From an uncultured Alphaproteobacteria bacterium (GTDB lineage: Bacteria; Pseudomonadota; Alphaproteobacteria; CAAGCB01; CAG-977), in contig CAKQWA010000018.1 in assembly GCA_934277945.1 (NCBI GenBank), positions 1 to 21,128 of the forward strand: 21,128 nucleotides of DNA, read 5' to 3'. Position numbers and translations under genes: made by a program. The notes under the pieces were generated by a model. The model saw only the letters and a list, made by a program, of their open reading frames with translations. It did not search any database and was not told where the DNA came from. Shown one piece after another: positions 1 to 6,888 of this stretch. Position 1 is the stretch's first letter. Each line of letters opens with the position of its first letter.

Positions 1-18
1 CTGTCAGGCGGGTGTCCC

Positions 19-1434
19 ATGCGAAAAAATGCTTTGCCGTTTATGATTTTCACGTTTCTTGCCGGATACGCGCTTCCTGCTTTTTGCGCGCCGGAGAAGA
101 CGGACGGCTCGGAAACATCGAAAACCTATGTGCCGGCGTATATGCAGTCCGCGCTGAAACTTGGGTCGTCCTATTCAGCGGATACAAAGGGGACGGCTTT
201 TTGCATGGAGGGGCATTCCGGACAGGTTCTTGCCGCCGGTTCAAATTGCGCGGCGGAATCGACGGGATGCAAATCGAATTCGGATTGTAGCGAGTTCGGC
301 GAGGATTATGTTTGCTCGTCGGTGTCGAAGACGTGTGTTTATCAGGAGTGTTCCGGTCCGACGGACAAATCGTGTTCGACGAAGTATTCTCATTTGCGTT
401 CGTGCGTTTGGAGCGAGAGAGGCGTTTGGGAATGTCGCATCACTTGCAACTGGCAAAAGATTAAAGAAGCGGGATTGGCGTGCTTGACGGGGTCGTGCAC
501 GGGAGGCAAAACGAAAGTGGACAATGTCGGCATCCTTGACCGCATGGCGTTGGAATATGCCATGTGGATCAATCCGTCGACTGTGGACTGGACGCTTCGG
601 GATGCAAAAGGCAATCCGTACAAGGAAACGAAAGCCTTGTATTTGACTTCGTACAAAACGTCCATAGCGTCGCGTATGTACACCTGCAAAGACGGGCAGA
701 TAGCGCAATGCAACATGGAAAGTTTTGAAAACACGCCCGCTTTCGACAACGGCAACGAAAACGGCACGAAATATCAGCCGTGCATCCCGTGTGTTTTGAT
801 GAGCGGCGGCAAATGGGGCACCGAAACGAACGAAGACATCCCCTCGGAAGCAAGCGATTATGAGGTGTACAAGGAGATGATGGGCACGCATCCGTATTCG
901 ATAAAAATAGATCGGGCGACGACCGATTTGGACGATTCCATTTATTATACGGAAAAAGGCGCGACCTATGCGCACGGCATCCGTTCGGCGCGGTGCGCGA
1001 CATACGAAGCCATGAAATACACGGGGTGGGACGATTACAAACGTTTGAACAAAACCATTCCGTTCAGCGAAAGTCTCGGTTCCGGATTTGCGGATACCGG
1101 TATGGGAAGCGTTCTGTCGGGCGCGATTGAACTGGGACCGTCGGACGTGTGTATGTTTTGGGGATATTCCTACGGTTCCCGATACAACAAAGGGACGTAC
1201 CTGAAAAACTGCGACGTGCCGTTCTGCCTGAAATCGACCGTCATGCACAATATGGTGTTCATTCCCAAGCAAGACGTCAAGAAAACGCTTTATTCGTCCA
1301 GCGTTCCGAAACAGCGCGTCAGTTTCAATTTCAACAACGACCCCGGAACGCTTTTGTGCTGTACGCTGGGCGATGAAAATATCAGAGAATCCGGCTCTTT
1401 GCTGGAATGTATCGCGATAAATCCGCGGTCGTAA
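19..1434 (+). CDS. Secreted cysteine-rich protein, function unknown
   Basis: A 471-residue protein that I do not recognise. It begins with a Sec signal peptide (basic MRKN, a hydrophobic run, likely cleavage after AFCA near residue 24). The mature part has about 24 cysteines, an even number that suggests a disulfide-bonded extracytoplasmic protein. Cysteines are dense at residues 60-160 (for example CKSNSDC, then further C-x4-10-C spacing) and sparser afterwards, with a CC pair near the C-terminus. No transmembrane segment is visible after the signal. The ATG at 19 lies so near the window edge that upstream context is missing and the Shine-Dalgarno is weak, so a slightly earlier start or an upstream operon partner cannot be excluded. 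It could be a surface adhesin-like or secreted effector-like protein, but no catalytic motif supports any such role. Confidence 0.8.
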   Translation: MRKNALPFMIFTFLAGYALPAFCAPEKTDGSETSKTYVPAYMQSALKLGSSYSADTKGTAFCMEGHSGQVLAAGSNCAAESTGCKSNSDCSEFGEDYVCSSVSKTCVYQECSGPTDKSCSTKYSHLRSCVWSERGVWECRITCNWQKIKEAGLACLTGSCTGGKTKVDNVGILDRMALEYAMWINPSTVDWTLRDAKGNPYKETKALYLTSYKTSIASRMYTCKDGQIAQCNMESFENTPAFDNGNENGTKYQPCIPCVLMSGGKWGTETNEDIPSEASDYEVYKEMMGTHPYSIKIDRATTDLDDSIYYTEKGATYAHGIRSARCATYEAMKYTGWDDYKRLNKTIPFSESLGSGFADTGMGSVLSGAIELGPSDVCMFWGYSYGSRYNKGTYLKNCDVPFCLKSTVMHNMVFIPKQDVKKTLYSSSVPKQRVSFNFNNDPGTLLCCTLGDENIRESGSLLECIAINPRS

Positions 1435-1440
1435 ACGAAA

Positions 1441-1459
1441 CACGCTTGAAAAAAGCGTG
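1441..1459. terminator. Perfect 7-bp hairpin after the Cys-rich gene
   Basis: CACGCTT (1441-1447) pairs with AAGCGTG (1453-1459) around a GAAAA loop, seven bases after the stop codon of the Cys-rich gene. On the plus strand no T-tract follows (CGGGGC does), so it would be a weak intrinsic terminator there. On the minus strand it is followed by TTTCGTTT, so it could instead end minus-strand transcription that runs past the Y-family polymerase gene. Its role is inferred only. Confidence 0.4.
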
Positions 1460-1460
1460 C

Positions 1461-1516
1461 GGGGCGGCAAACAAGAAGTGTCACAGTCGCATGAGAGCCT
1501 CCGGTTTGCCGCTTCC
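1461..1516. repeat. Interrupted inverted repeat in intergenic region
   Basis: GCGGCAAAC (1464-1472) is the exact reverse complement of GTTTGCCGC (1504-1512). The outer GGGG at 1461-1464 can also face the CCCC run around 1515-1518 across a small bulge. The arms are separated by about 31 bases, so a transcript could fold into a long stem with a structured apical loop. It sits directly after the 1441-1459 hairpin, between converging genes. It may be a stabilising 3' structure, a small RNA, or chance. Confidence 0.3.
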
Positions 1517-1619
1517 CCCTCAAATTAAATCGAGCCTTGCCGCCGGTCGTATGCAAACTGAAATTGCGAACCGTGCGCGAAAACCGTAATCGCAAGCCGT
1601 GAGCGCGACGCGCGCGTTT

Positions 1620-2777
1620 TCATCCGCCCGCGCGGTGTACGATGTTTTTGCCGAATTTCGCTTCCAGAGAATCTAGCGCTTTATTCAGCGGCGACGTTTG
1701 TTTTATCTCGCTTGCGAACAAATCGCCCTGCGCGTCGTCGTCAAACGACAGGTTTTCCGCCGTAATCCCCGTACTGCGATACAGCAGGCACGGACTGTAA
1801 AGCCCGTTCAACAGCGCGTCCGCCGCTTTGACAAGGTCTTTTTCGTCGTTTGTCGGGCGGGGCAGGGACGTTTTGTCGGTGAACACGGCGAAATCTTTTG
1901 TCCGAAGCAAAATGCCGACGCTTGAACAATAGCCGTTCAGCGCGCGCAATCTGGCGCAGACGCGGTGGACGTGGTACAAAAGCCCCGCGCGCACGATATC
2001 CCTGTTTCTTGTGAAATCCGCCAAAGCGCGCGTGTCCTGCACGGATTTCGGCTTTTCGGGGACGCTGTGCACCTTTGACAGCGCGTAGCCGAGCAGTTCG
2101 TATTTTAAATCCAGCCCGTTTTTGCCTAACAGTTTTTGCAGGCGCGCGTCGGGCGTCGTGACGAAATCTTCCCCCGAATACACGGCGGCGCGGCGCATTT
2201 TCTCTCCGCTCATTCTGCCGATGCCGCAAATCTGTCCGATCGGCGTGCGGCGCAAAACGGCTTGAATGTCTTCGCGCTTGATAAACAGAACGCCCGCGCC
2301 GTCCTTTTTCGCCAAATCCGCCGCCAGTTTCGCCAAAGTCTTCGACGGCGCCAATCCGATAGAAACGGGGATTTGCGTTTGTGCGTACACGTCGGCGCGG
2401 ATTTTATGCGCCAGAGCGGTATAGTCGCATTTGTACACCTTGTCCATGCCCGTCAGGTCGATGTACGCTTCGTCGACGGAAGCGGTTTCCACGTCGGGCG
2501 AATAGTTGCGGATGACGCTCATCACGCGCTTGGAATAGGCGACGTATTTGTCCATGTTGCCGTACACGAAAACGGTTTGCGGGTGGTCGCGCTTTTCCAT
2601 GAACACGGGCGCGCCCATTTTCACGCCGATCGCTTTCGCCTCTTTTGAGCGCGACACGACACAGCCGCGATCGCCGCCCGCCACGACGACGGGCTTGCCG
2701 CGCAAAGACGGATTGTCCGCCACTTCGCACGACACGAAAAAGGAATCGCAATCTATCAATCCGATAACGCGCTGCAC
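1620..2777 (-). CDS. dinB: Y-family translesion DNA polymerase (DinB/UmuC-like)
   Basis: A 385-residue error-prone polymerase of the kind that copies past damaged DNA. The palm carries the metal-binding residues: D9 in LIDCDSFF and D102/E103 in SVDEAYIDL. The CVVSRSKEAKAIGVKMG block and the helix-hairpin-helix region (IGQICGIG) are typical of DinB/UmuC. Near the C-terminus QGDLF (about 350-354) matches a beta-clamp binding motif. The frame stays open upstream to 2843, but I chose the GTG at 2777. It has a Shine-Dalgarno (AAAGG) nine bases ahead, and the longer version would cover the promoter and LexA box. The gene follows the DTW gene on the same strand but has its own SOS-type promoter. Features of both DinB and UmuC are present, so the subfamily is not settled. 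Confidence 0.9.
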   Translation of the reverse strand: MQRVIGLIDCDSFFVSCEVADNPSLRGKPVVVAGGDRGCVVSRSKEAKAIGVKMGAPVFMEKRDHPQTVFVYGNMDKYVAYSKRVMSVIRNYSPDVETASVDEAYIDLTGMDKVYKCDYTALAHKIRADVYAQTQIPVSIGLAPSKTLAKLAADLAKKDGAGVLFIKREDIQAVLRRTPIGQICGIGRMSGEKMRRAAVYSGEDFVTTPDARLQKLLGKNGLDLKYELLGYALSKVHSVPEKPKSVQDTRALADFTRNRDIVRAGLLYHVHRVCARLRALNGYCSSVGILLRTKDFAVFTDKTSLPRPTNDEKDLVKAADALLNGLYSPCLLYRSTGITAENLSFDDDAQGDLFASEIKQTSPLNKALDSLEAKFGKNIVHRAGG

Positions 2778-2793
2778 GGTTGTTTGCCTTTGT

Positions 2794-2808
2794 GTTCTTG
2801 AAATGTTC
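2794..2808. promoter_or_regulatory. LexA (SOS) box upstream of the Y-family polymerase
   Basis: The sequence GTTC-TTGAAAT-GTTC is an exact match to the alphaproteobacterial LexA recognition pattern GTTC-N7-GTTC. It lies 3-17 bases downstream of the TATAAT box, over the predicted transcription start and 17 bases before the GTG start. LexA bound there should block initiation. The site is seen directly; repression is inferred from the known LexA regulon, which commonly includes Y-family polymerases. Confidence 0.8.
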
Positions 2809-2810
2809 TT

Positions 2811-2838
2811 ATTATATCGGGTGCGCCAAAAAGCGCAA
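2811..2838 (-). promoter_or_regulatory. Sigma-70 promoter of the polymerase gene
   Basis: On the minus strand a TTGCGC -35 element (2838-2833) is followed after 16 bases by a perfect TATAAT -10 element (2816-2811). Transcription would start near 2804, inside the LexA box, giving a leader of about 27 bases before the GTG at 2777. The promoter starts just after the stop codon of the DTW gene, so the polymerase can be transcribed apart from the heat-shock operon upstream. Confidence 0.7.
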
Positions 2839-2846
2839 GGCAAAAA

Positions 2847-3500
2847 TCATCTTGCCGCGCGCAGTTTTTTGTATTTGTCGAGCATTTGTTTAAAAGCGCC
2901 GGTCAGCGCGTTTTCAATGGCGGGGTCTTCGCCCAGATACGTCAGGCATTGCGCGACGGCTTCCAGCGTGGAGATGCTTTCCTTGCGCGGTTCTTTGCGC
3001 ATTTTGCCGTACAGCGAGCGCGCGTGCGGCACCAAAACCAGCCGGTGCGTTTTTAACAGCCACGCGTTGCGCCACCACAGCGCTTTCGCCTGCTTCCACG
3101 TTCCGTCCAGCACAATCAGCCCGTCGAGAGATTTTAAAATGTCGGCGGATTTTTCTTCGATATGTCCTTTGCGCGACAGGGCGTACAATCCCGCTTCCTG
3201 CGGCGTTTCGTTTTGCGCGCCCAGATACAGCGTCCCCCATTTTTTCGGATTGATTTTGCTTTCGTCGTCGCACTTGAAAATGCCGCGCAGGGACGGGCGG
3301 GACAGGGCGACTTCCAATTTCGCGTTTTTCAGCATGGATTTCAATATGCCCGCCGTGCCGAGTTCCTTATCCTCTTCCTGCGGGTGCTGCATAATCAGCA
3401 CAAAGTGTTTGTTGTCGAAAGGCTCCGCATCCGTACAGACGCAGAGCGCTTTGTTTTTCAGGCATTTTTCGCAAATTTCGTCAGATGTGTATTCGGTCAA
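2847..3500 (-). CDS. tapT: DTW-domain tRNA-uridine aminocarboxypropyltransferase
   Basis: A 217-residue protein of the DTW family (YfiP/TapT-like). These enzymes transfer the 3-amino-3-carboxypropyl group of S-adenosylmethionine to uridine in tRNA, forming acp3U. The family signature is clear: four cysteines near the N-terminus (C10, C13, C20, C22), the D-x-T-W motif as DGTW at 132-135 in a VLDGTWKQAK context, and STLEA at 177-181. It starts with TTG at 3500. That TTG overlaps the TGA stop of the upstream gene (TTGA), and no later start would keep the Cys cluster. The overlap implies translational coupling to the DUF1150-type gene. It is last in a probable Hsp20, DUF1150, DTW operon, so expression should rise with heat if the RpoH-like promoter is real. 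Confidence 0.88.
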   Translation of the reverse strand: MTEYTSDEICEKCLKNKALCVCTDAEPFDNKHFVLIMQHPQEEDKELGTAGILKSMLKNAKLEVALSRPSLRGIFKCDDESKINPKKWGTLYLGAQNETPQEAGLYALSRKGHIEEKSADILKSLDGLIVLDGTWKQAKALWWRNAWLLKTHRLVLVPHARSLYGKMRKEPRKESISTLEAVAQCLTYLGEDPAIENALTGAFKQMLDKYKKLRAAR

Positions 3501-3703
3501 TGTACGCTCACGGGAACAAGTTCGTTATCCAATATCAAAGATATAGCCTTTTTTTCGTCGTCTGTATAGGCTAATTCCGTTCCCTCCGCGGCATAAATGA
3601 ACCACATCTTTTTATTGTCGACCGTCCGCTGCTTGATGTAAGCGACGGAATTGACGCCCAACTTGGCAAGTTCGTCGGTCGTTACGGTAATGTTGTTCTG
3701 CAT
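3497..3703 (-). CDS. DUF1150-type small protein
   Basis: A 68-residue acidic cytoplasmic protein with no signal or membrane segment. It resembles the DUF1150 family: an N-terminal LAKLGVNSVAYIKQ segment, a central WFIYAAEGTELAYTDD stretch, and a hydrophobic C-terminal helix. In Alphaproteobacteria this family often sits next to small heat-shock protein genes, as here. The molecular function is unknown to me. A strong Shine-Dalgarno (AGGAGGT, 3717-3711) stands seven bases before the ATG. It lies 23 bases downstream of the Hsp20 gene, and its stop overlaps the start of the DTW gene, so all three are probably co-transcribed. Confidence 0.82.
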   Translation of the reverse strand: MQNNITVTTDELAKLGVNSVAYIKQRTVDNKKMWFIYAAEGTELAYTDDEKKAISLILDNELVPVSVH

Positions 3704-3726
3704 CCTCGCGACCTCCTTTCAAGGAT

Positions 3727-4152
3727 TCAATCGGTGTGTTTTTTCAACTGCTTGATTTCAATGCGGCGAACTTTCTTTTCGGGGTCTTTTTGCAATAAGC
3801 GGATGTGCAAAAGCCCGTCTGTCAGTTCCGCGCCGACAACCTCGATGCCGTCCGCCAGAACGAACGAACGCTGAAATTGCCGCGACGCGATGCCCCGATA
3901 CAGAAAATCGCGCTTCGCCATTTCCTCTTCGTTCTGTTTGCCGCGAATGATCAACTGATTGTCTTCAATGTCGACGGACAGGTCTTTTTCGGAAAATCCC
4001 GCGACCGCCAGCGTGATTTCCAATTTGTTTTCGTCCAGCCGTTCAATGTTGTAGGGCGGATAGGCTTCCGAAGATTTCGCCGCGCGTTCCAAAATGCGCT
4101 CCAAAGAATCGAACCCCAGCATAAACGGATTGTTTTTAGTCGTCAAAGTCAT
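3727..4152 (-). CDS. Small heat-shock protein, Hsp20/IbpA type
   Basis: A 141-residue ATP-independent chaperone that would hold unfolding proteins in a refoldable state. The alpha-crystallin domain spans about residues 33-125. It opens with PPYNIERLDENKLEITLAVA, includes a GKQNEEE loop, and ends with the conserved A-x-L-x-DGLL-x-I pattern (108-117). A C-terminal I-x-I motif (IEI, 131-133), used for oligomer contacts in this family, is present. A Shine-Dalgarno (AAAGGGAT, 4166-4159) precedes the ATG by six bases. It is first in a minus-strand operon with the DUF1150-type and DTW genes, behind an RpoH-like promoter at 4221-4251. Confidence 0.93.
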   Translation of the reverse strand: MTLTTKNNPFMLGFDSLERILERAAKSSEAYPPYNIERLDENKLEITLAVAGFSEKDLSVDIEDNQLIIRGKQNEEEMAKRDFLYRGIASRQFQRSFVLADGIEVVGAELTDGLLHIRLLQKDPEKKVRRIEIKQLKKHTD

Positions 4153-4157
4153 GATTT

Positions 4158-4223
4158 TATCCCTTTCATTAAGCGAATGTGTTCAAAGAACCTTGAACAA
4201 GCGTTCCTTTAACAAAAGGGATA
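4158..4223 (-). promoter_or_regulatory. Hsp20 leader with repeats that could mask the ribosome site
   Basis: The Shine-Dalgarno of the Hsp20 gene lies in AAAGGGATA (4166-4158). An exact complement, TATCCCTTT, lies upstream at 4223-4215. Between them is another inverted repeat, GTTCAA (4181-4186) and TTGAAC (4193-4198). Such pairing would resemble an RNA thermometer. However, the upstream arm overlaps the predicted -10 element, so an RNA starting near 4214 would lack most of it. The repeats are seen; the regulatory role is speculative. Confidence 0.25.
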
Positions 4224-4251
4224 TAATCGTACGTTGAGGCGGTTTCAAGGG
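4221..4251 (-). promoter_or_regulatory. RpoH-like (heat-shock sigma) promoter for the Hsp20 operon
   Basis: On the minus strand CCCTTGAAA (4251-4243) matches the sigma-32 -35 consensus closely. After CTTG and 18 further bases comes ATTATAT (4227-4221), which fits the alphaproteobacterial RpoH -10 pattern C-Y-TATNT except at its first position. The Hsp20 ATG is about 60 bases downstream of the likely start. A sigma-70 role cannot be excluded. Confidence 0.6.
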
Positions 4252-4289
4252 GCGCGCCGCCTTATTTTTCGTCCGTGCGAACATAAAAA

Positions 4290-4317
4290 TTGATTTTTCG
4301 CAAAAATGCCGTATTTT
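4290..4317 (+). promoter_or_regulatory. Probable sigma-70 promoter of the folate/permease operon
   Basis: TTGATT (4290-4295) and TATTTT (4312-4317) are separated by 16 bases and lie 29 bases before the ATG at 4347. Both elements match the consensus only in part. It is the best plus-strand candidate in the divergent region between the Hsp20 and folate genes. Confidence 0.45.
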
Positions 4318-4323
4318 AAAGCG

Positions 4324-4335
4324 TTATCGCGATAA
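4324..4335. repeat. Perfect 12-bp palindrome in the folate operon leader
   Basis: TTATCGCGATAA is a perfect palindrome lying between the predicted -10 element and the Shine-Dalgarno of the folate gene, about where transcription should start. This is a common place for a repressor operator. I cannot assign a regulator, and a 12-base palindrome may also be chance. Confidence 0.35.
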
Positions 4336-4346
4336 TCGGAGGGGCT

Positions 4347-5597
4347 ATGAAAGCGTATTTGGCTTTGGGGAGCAATTTAAACGACAGGCGGCAAAATCTG
4401 CTGAAAGCGGCGGACGCGCTGAACAAAACAAACGGCATTGCCGTGCGCGCGGCGTCCCCCGTTTACGAAACGCCCGCCGCCATGCTGTACGCGACGGCGA
4501 AAGACGCGGACAACAGACCGTATCTGAACTGCTCTGTCGAAATCGACACGACGCTTGACCCGTTCGCTTTGCTGACCGCGCTGAAAGACATTGAAAAGGC
4601 TTTGGGACGCGATTTTTCGCGCCGCTGGTCGCCCCGCCCGATTGATTTGGACATCATCTTTTACGGCGACGAAGTTTTGCGCACGGACGCGCTTGTCATT
4701 CCGCACAAACGCTACAAGGAACGCAATTTCGTCTTGGACGCGCTGTCTTGGTTTAAATCCGTTGCGCCGCAATACCTGTACACGCCCGCGCATCAGCCGC
4801 TGATCGCCGGCATTGTCAACGTGACGCCGGATTCCTTTTCCAACGGCGCGCGCAGGGACGACACGCCCGAAAATTTCGCGCAAACGTTCGAGCAATGGCG
4901 GGCCGAAGGCGTGCAGATGATTGACATCGGCGCGGAATCCACCCGTCCGAATGCGGAAAAATTGACGGCGGCGCAGGAAGCCGAAAGACTGTCTTTCGTG
5001 TTCGATTATCTGAAAGGCAAAAAGCGCGATTGCCTTTTTCCGAAATTGAGCATTGACACCTATCACGCGGAAAACGCGCTGGCGGCGTTGGAAAACGGCT
5101 TTGACGTCTTGAACGACGTCAACGGCTTCGACGGCGAGGACATGATGGCGCTGGCGGCGGCGCACAAGGACAGGCATTTTGTGTTCATGCATCACGACGA
5201 CATCCGGAACATCGCGTTTGAAAACACCGTCGGCGTTGTCGAAGACTGGCTGAAACGCAAACTCGACGATTTCGCCAAAGCGGGAATCGACGCGGCGCAT
5301 TTGTATTTCGATTGCGGCGTCGGATTCGGCAAAACGGCGACGCAATCGCTGTGCCTGCTTCAAAATATCAAAAGATTCCAAAAATACGGCGTGAAGTTGT
5401 ACGTCGGACATTCGCGCAAATCGTTTATGAGCGTGTTTACGCCAAAGCCTGCCGCCGAACGCGACGCCGAAACGCTCGCGCTGTCCGTCGGGCTGGCTTC
5501 AAACGTCGATTTGCTGCGCGTGCACACGCCGGTCGAACATCTGCGGGCGTTGAGCGCGGTGTCCCATTTGAACAATCAATTTTTTACGGAGGCGTAA
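4347..5597 (+). CDS. folKP: Fused HPPK-DHPS folate biosynthesis enzyme
   Basis: A 416-residue fusion of two consecutive folate enzymes. Residues 1-135 are 6-hydroxymethyl-7,8-dihydropterin pyrophosphokinase (FolK), with ALGSN at 6-10 and RPIDLDI at 97-103 (metal-binding D100 and D102). Residues about 152-416 are dihydropteroate synthase (FolP): NVTPDSFS (158-165), GAESTRP (195-201), SIDTYH (235-240), ND (256-257), DCGVGFGK (322-329) and GHSRKSF (354-360). The 322-329 motif is usually DPGIGFGK, so a cysteine replaces the proline. Both active sites look complete, so the fusion should pass the pyrophosphorylated pterin on to be joined with p-aminobenzoate. GGAGG stands upstream of the ATG, and the stop is one base from the permease gene. 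Fused FolK-FolP also occurs in some intracellular bacteria and in eukaryotes. Confidence 0.93.
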   Translation: MKAYLALGSNLNDRRQNLLKAADALNKTNGIAVRAASPVYETPAAMLYATAKDADNRPYLNCSVEIDTTLDPFALLTALKDIEKALGRDFSRRWSPRPIDLDIIFYGDEVLRTDALVIPHKRYKERNFVLDALSWFKSVAPQYLYTPAHQPLIAGIVNVTPDSFSNGARRDDTPENFAQTFEQWRAEGVQMIDIGAESTRPNAEKLTAAQEAERLSFVFDYLKGKKRDCLFPKLSIDTYHAENALAALENGFDVLNDVNGFDGEDMMALAAAHKDRHFVFMHHDDIRNIAFENTVGVVEDWLKRKLDDFAKAGIDAAHLYFDCGVGFGKTATQSLCLLQNIKRFQKYGVKLYVGHSRKSFMSVFTPKPAAERDAETLALSVGLASNVDLLRVHTPVEHLRALSAVSHLNNQFFTEA

Positions 5598-5598
5598 G

Positions 5599-6888
5599 AT
5601 GTCCGTTGTGTCATTTTTCCAATTCAAACAGCGCGGCACGAATTTAAAAACCGAAATTCTGGCGGGCGTTACCGTTTTTGTCATGACGTGCTACATCTTC
5701 GCGCTGAACCCGTCCGTGTTGAGCCAATCGGGAATGAACGCCTCCGCCGTGTTCTGCGCGACGGGGATTGCTTCCGTCTTGTCCATGCTTGTCATGGGGG
5801 CGGGCGCGAATTTGCCCGTCGTCATGTCGGGAGGCATGGGACTGAACGCTTTTCTGGTCTACACCGTCTGCAAAAGCATGGGATACCCGTATCAGACGGG
5901 ATTGACGGCGCTGGCGGTGACGGGCGTGCTGTTCATGCTGTTGTCGCAATTCAAAATCCGCGACGCCGTTGTCGATTCTTTGCCCGCTTCGCTGAAAAGC
6001 GCGGTGTCCGCGGGCATCGGGCTGTTCATCGCTTTTGTCGGATTGCAGGGGGCGGGGCTGGTTGTCGCGTCGGCGGGCACGTTCGTGACGTTGGGCGATT
6101 TGCACGCGCCGAAAGCAATGCTGGCGGTTTTCGGATTGCTGCTGACGTTCGCGCTGTTCATGCGGCGGGTGCGCGGCGGCTTTCTTATCGGCATTCTGGG
6201 GACGACGCTGGCGGGCATTCCGCTCGGCGTGACGAAAATCCCCGCGAATTTCACGTTCTTTTCCGTTCCCGCCGCGCCGCTTTTTTGCGATTTTTCGTTC
6301 GACGGCGTTTTGTCGGTCGATTTCGTGCTAATTTGCTTCACGTTCCTGTTTTTAAACGTGTTCGACACGCTCGGCACGCTGTTGGCGGTGTGCGGTCAGG
6401 CGGGGATTTTGCAAAAGGACGGCTCCGTGCCGAAAATCAGACAAGCGTTCTTTTCGGCGGGCTTCGGCACGTTTGTCGGCGCGGTGTTCGGCACGACGGT
6501 CACCTGCTTTATTGAAAGTTCTTCGGCGGTGGCGGAGGGCGGCAGAACGGGCGTCAGCGCGATTTGCGCCGCCGTTTTGTTCGCAGTCGCCTTGTTTTTC
6601 TCGCCCGTGTTTTTGCTTGTGCCGTACGAAGCCGTCGCGCCCGTGCTGGTCATCATCGGCTTTTTAATGGCGGGATCGCTGAAAAACATCGACTTTTCAA
6701 ACGCGCAAGACGGCTTTCCCGCGTTCGTGTGCCTGCTTGCCATGGTCACGACGTACAGCATTGTCAACGGCATCGTGTTCGGATTGCTGACGCACGTTTT
6801 TTGCGCCGTCATCGCGGGACGGGCAAGGCAAATCCGCCCGTTTACGTGGATTTTATGCGCCGTGTGCCTGATTAAACTGGCGGTTTAA
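5599..6888 (+). CDS. NCS2/AzgA-family purine permease
   Basis: A 429-residue polytopic inner-membrane protein of the nucleobase:cation symporter-2 superfamily, AzgA (adenine/guanine/hypoxanthine) branch. Diagnostic stretches are GMGLNAF near residue 80, FDTLGTLLAVCG near 255, and ESSSAVAEGGRTG near 305, which carry substrate- and proton-coupling residues in this group. About 12-14 membrane segments are visible, and the length is normal. The ATG follows the folKP stop by one base, with GGAGG six bases ahead inside the end of folKP, so the two are co-transcribed. Guanine import would fit a folate operon, because the pterin ring derives from GTP, but that link is an inference. The stop codon overlaps that of the convergent esterase gene. 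Confidence 0.87.
   Translation: MSVVSFFQFKQRGTNLKTEILAGVTVFVMTCYIFALNPSVLSQSGMNASAVFCATGIASVLSMLVMGAGANLPVVMSGGMGLNAFLVYTVCKSMGYPYQTGLTALAVTGVLFMLLSQFKIRDAVVDSLPASLKSAVSAGIGLFIAFVGLQGAGLVVASAGTFVTLGDLHAPKAMLAVFGLLLTFALFMRRVRGGFLIGILGTTLAGIPLGVTKIPANFTFFSVPAAPLFCDFSFDGVLSVDFVLICFTFLFLNVFDTLGTLLAVCGQAGILQKDGSVPKIRQAFFSAGFGTFVGAVFGTTVTCFIESSSAVAEGGRTGVSAICAAVLFAVALFFSPVFLLVPYEAVAPVLVIIGFLMAGSLKNIDFSNAQDGFPAFVCLLAMVTTYSIVNGIVFGLLTHVFCAVIAGRARQIRPFTWILCAVCLIKLAV

Noticed and set aside
241..1470. Long minus-strand open frame (409 codons) opposite the Cys-rich gene
   Set aside because: Arg/His/Phe-rich antisense shadow with no domain and no ribosome site. The plus-strand frame has a signal peptide and coherent composition.
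1407..1589. 60-codon plus-strand frame after the Cys-rich gene
   Set aside because: It overlaps the end of the real gene, runs through the hairpins and lacks a ribosome site and family resemblance.
2778..2843. N-terminal extension of the Y-family polymerase
   Set aside because: It would cover the -10 element and the LexA box, and family homology begins only after the GTG at 2777.
4181..4206. Second LexA box near the Hsp20 leader (several GTTC words)
   Set aside because: The GTTC words are not spaced by seven bases in direct orientation, and the arrangement is an inverted repeat.
4377..5411. Minus-strand open frame of 344 codons opposite the folate gene
   Set aside because: The plus frame has every FolK and FolP motif, and the reverse frame has no recognisable domain.
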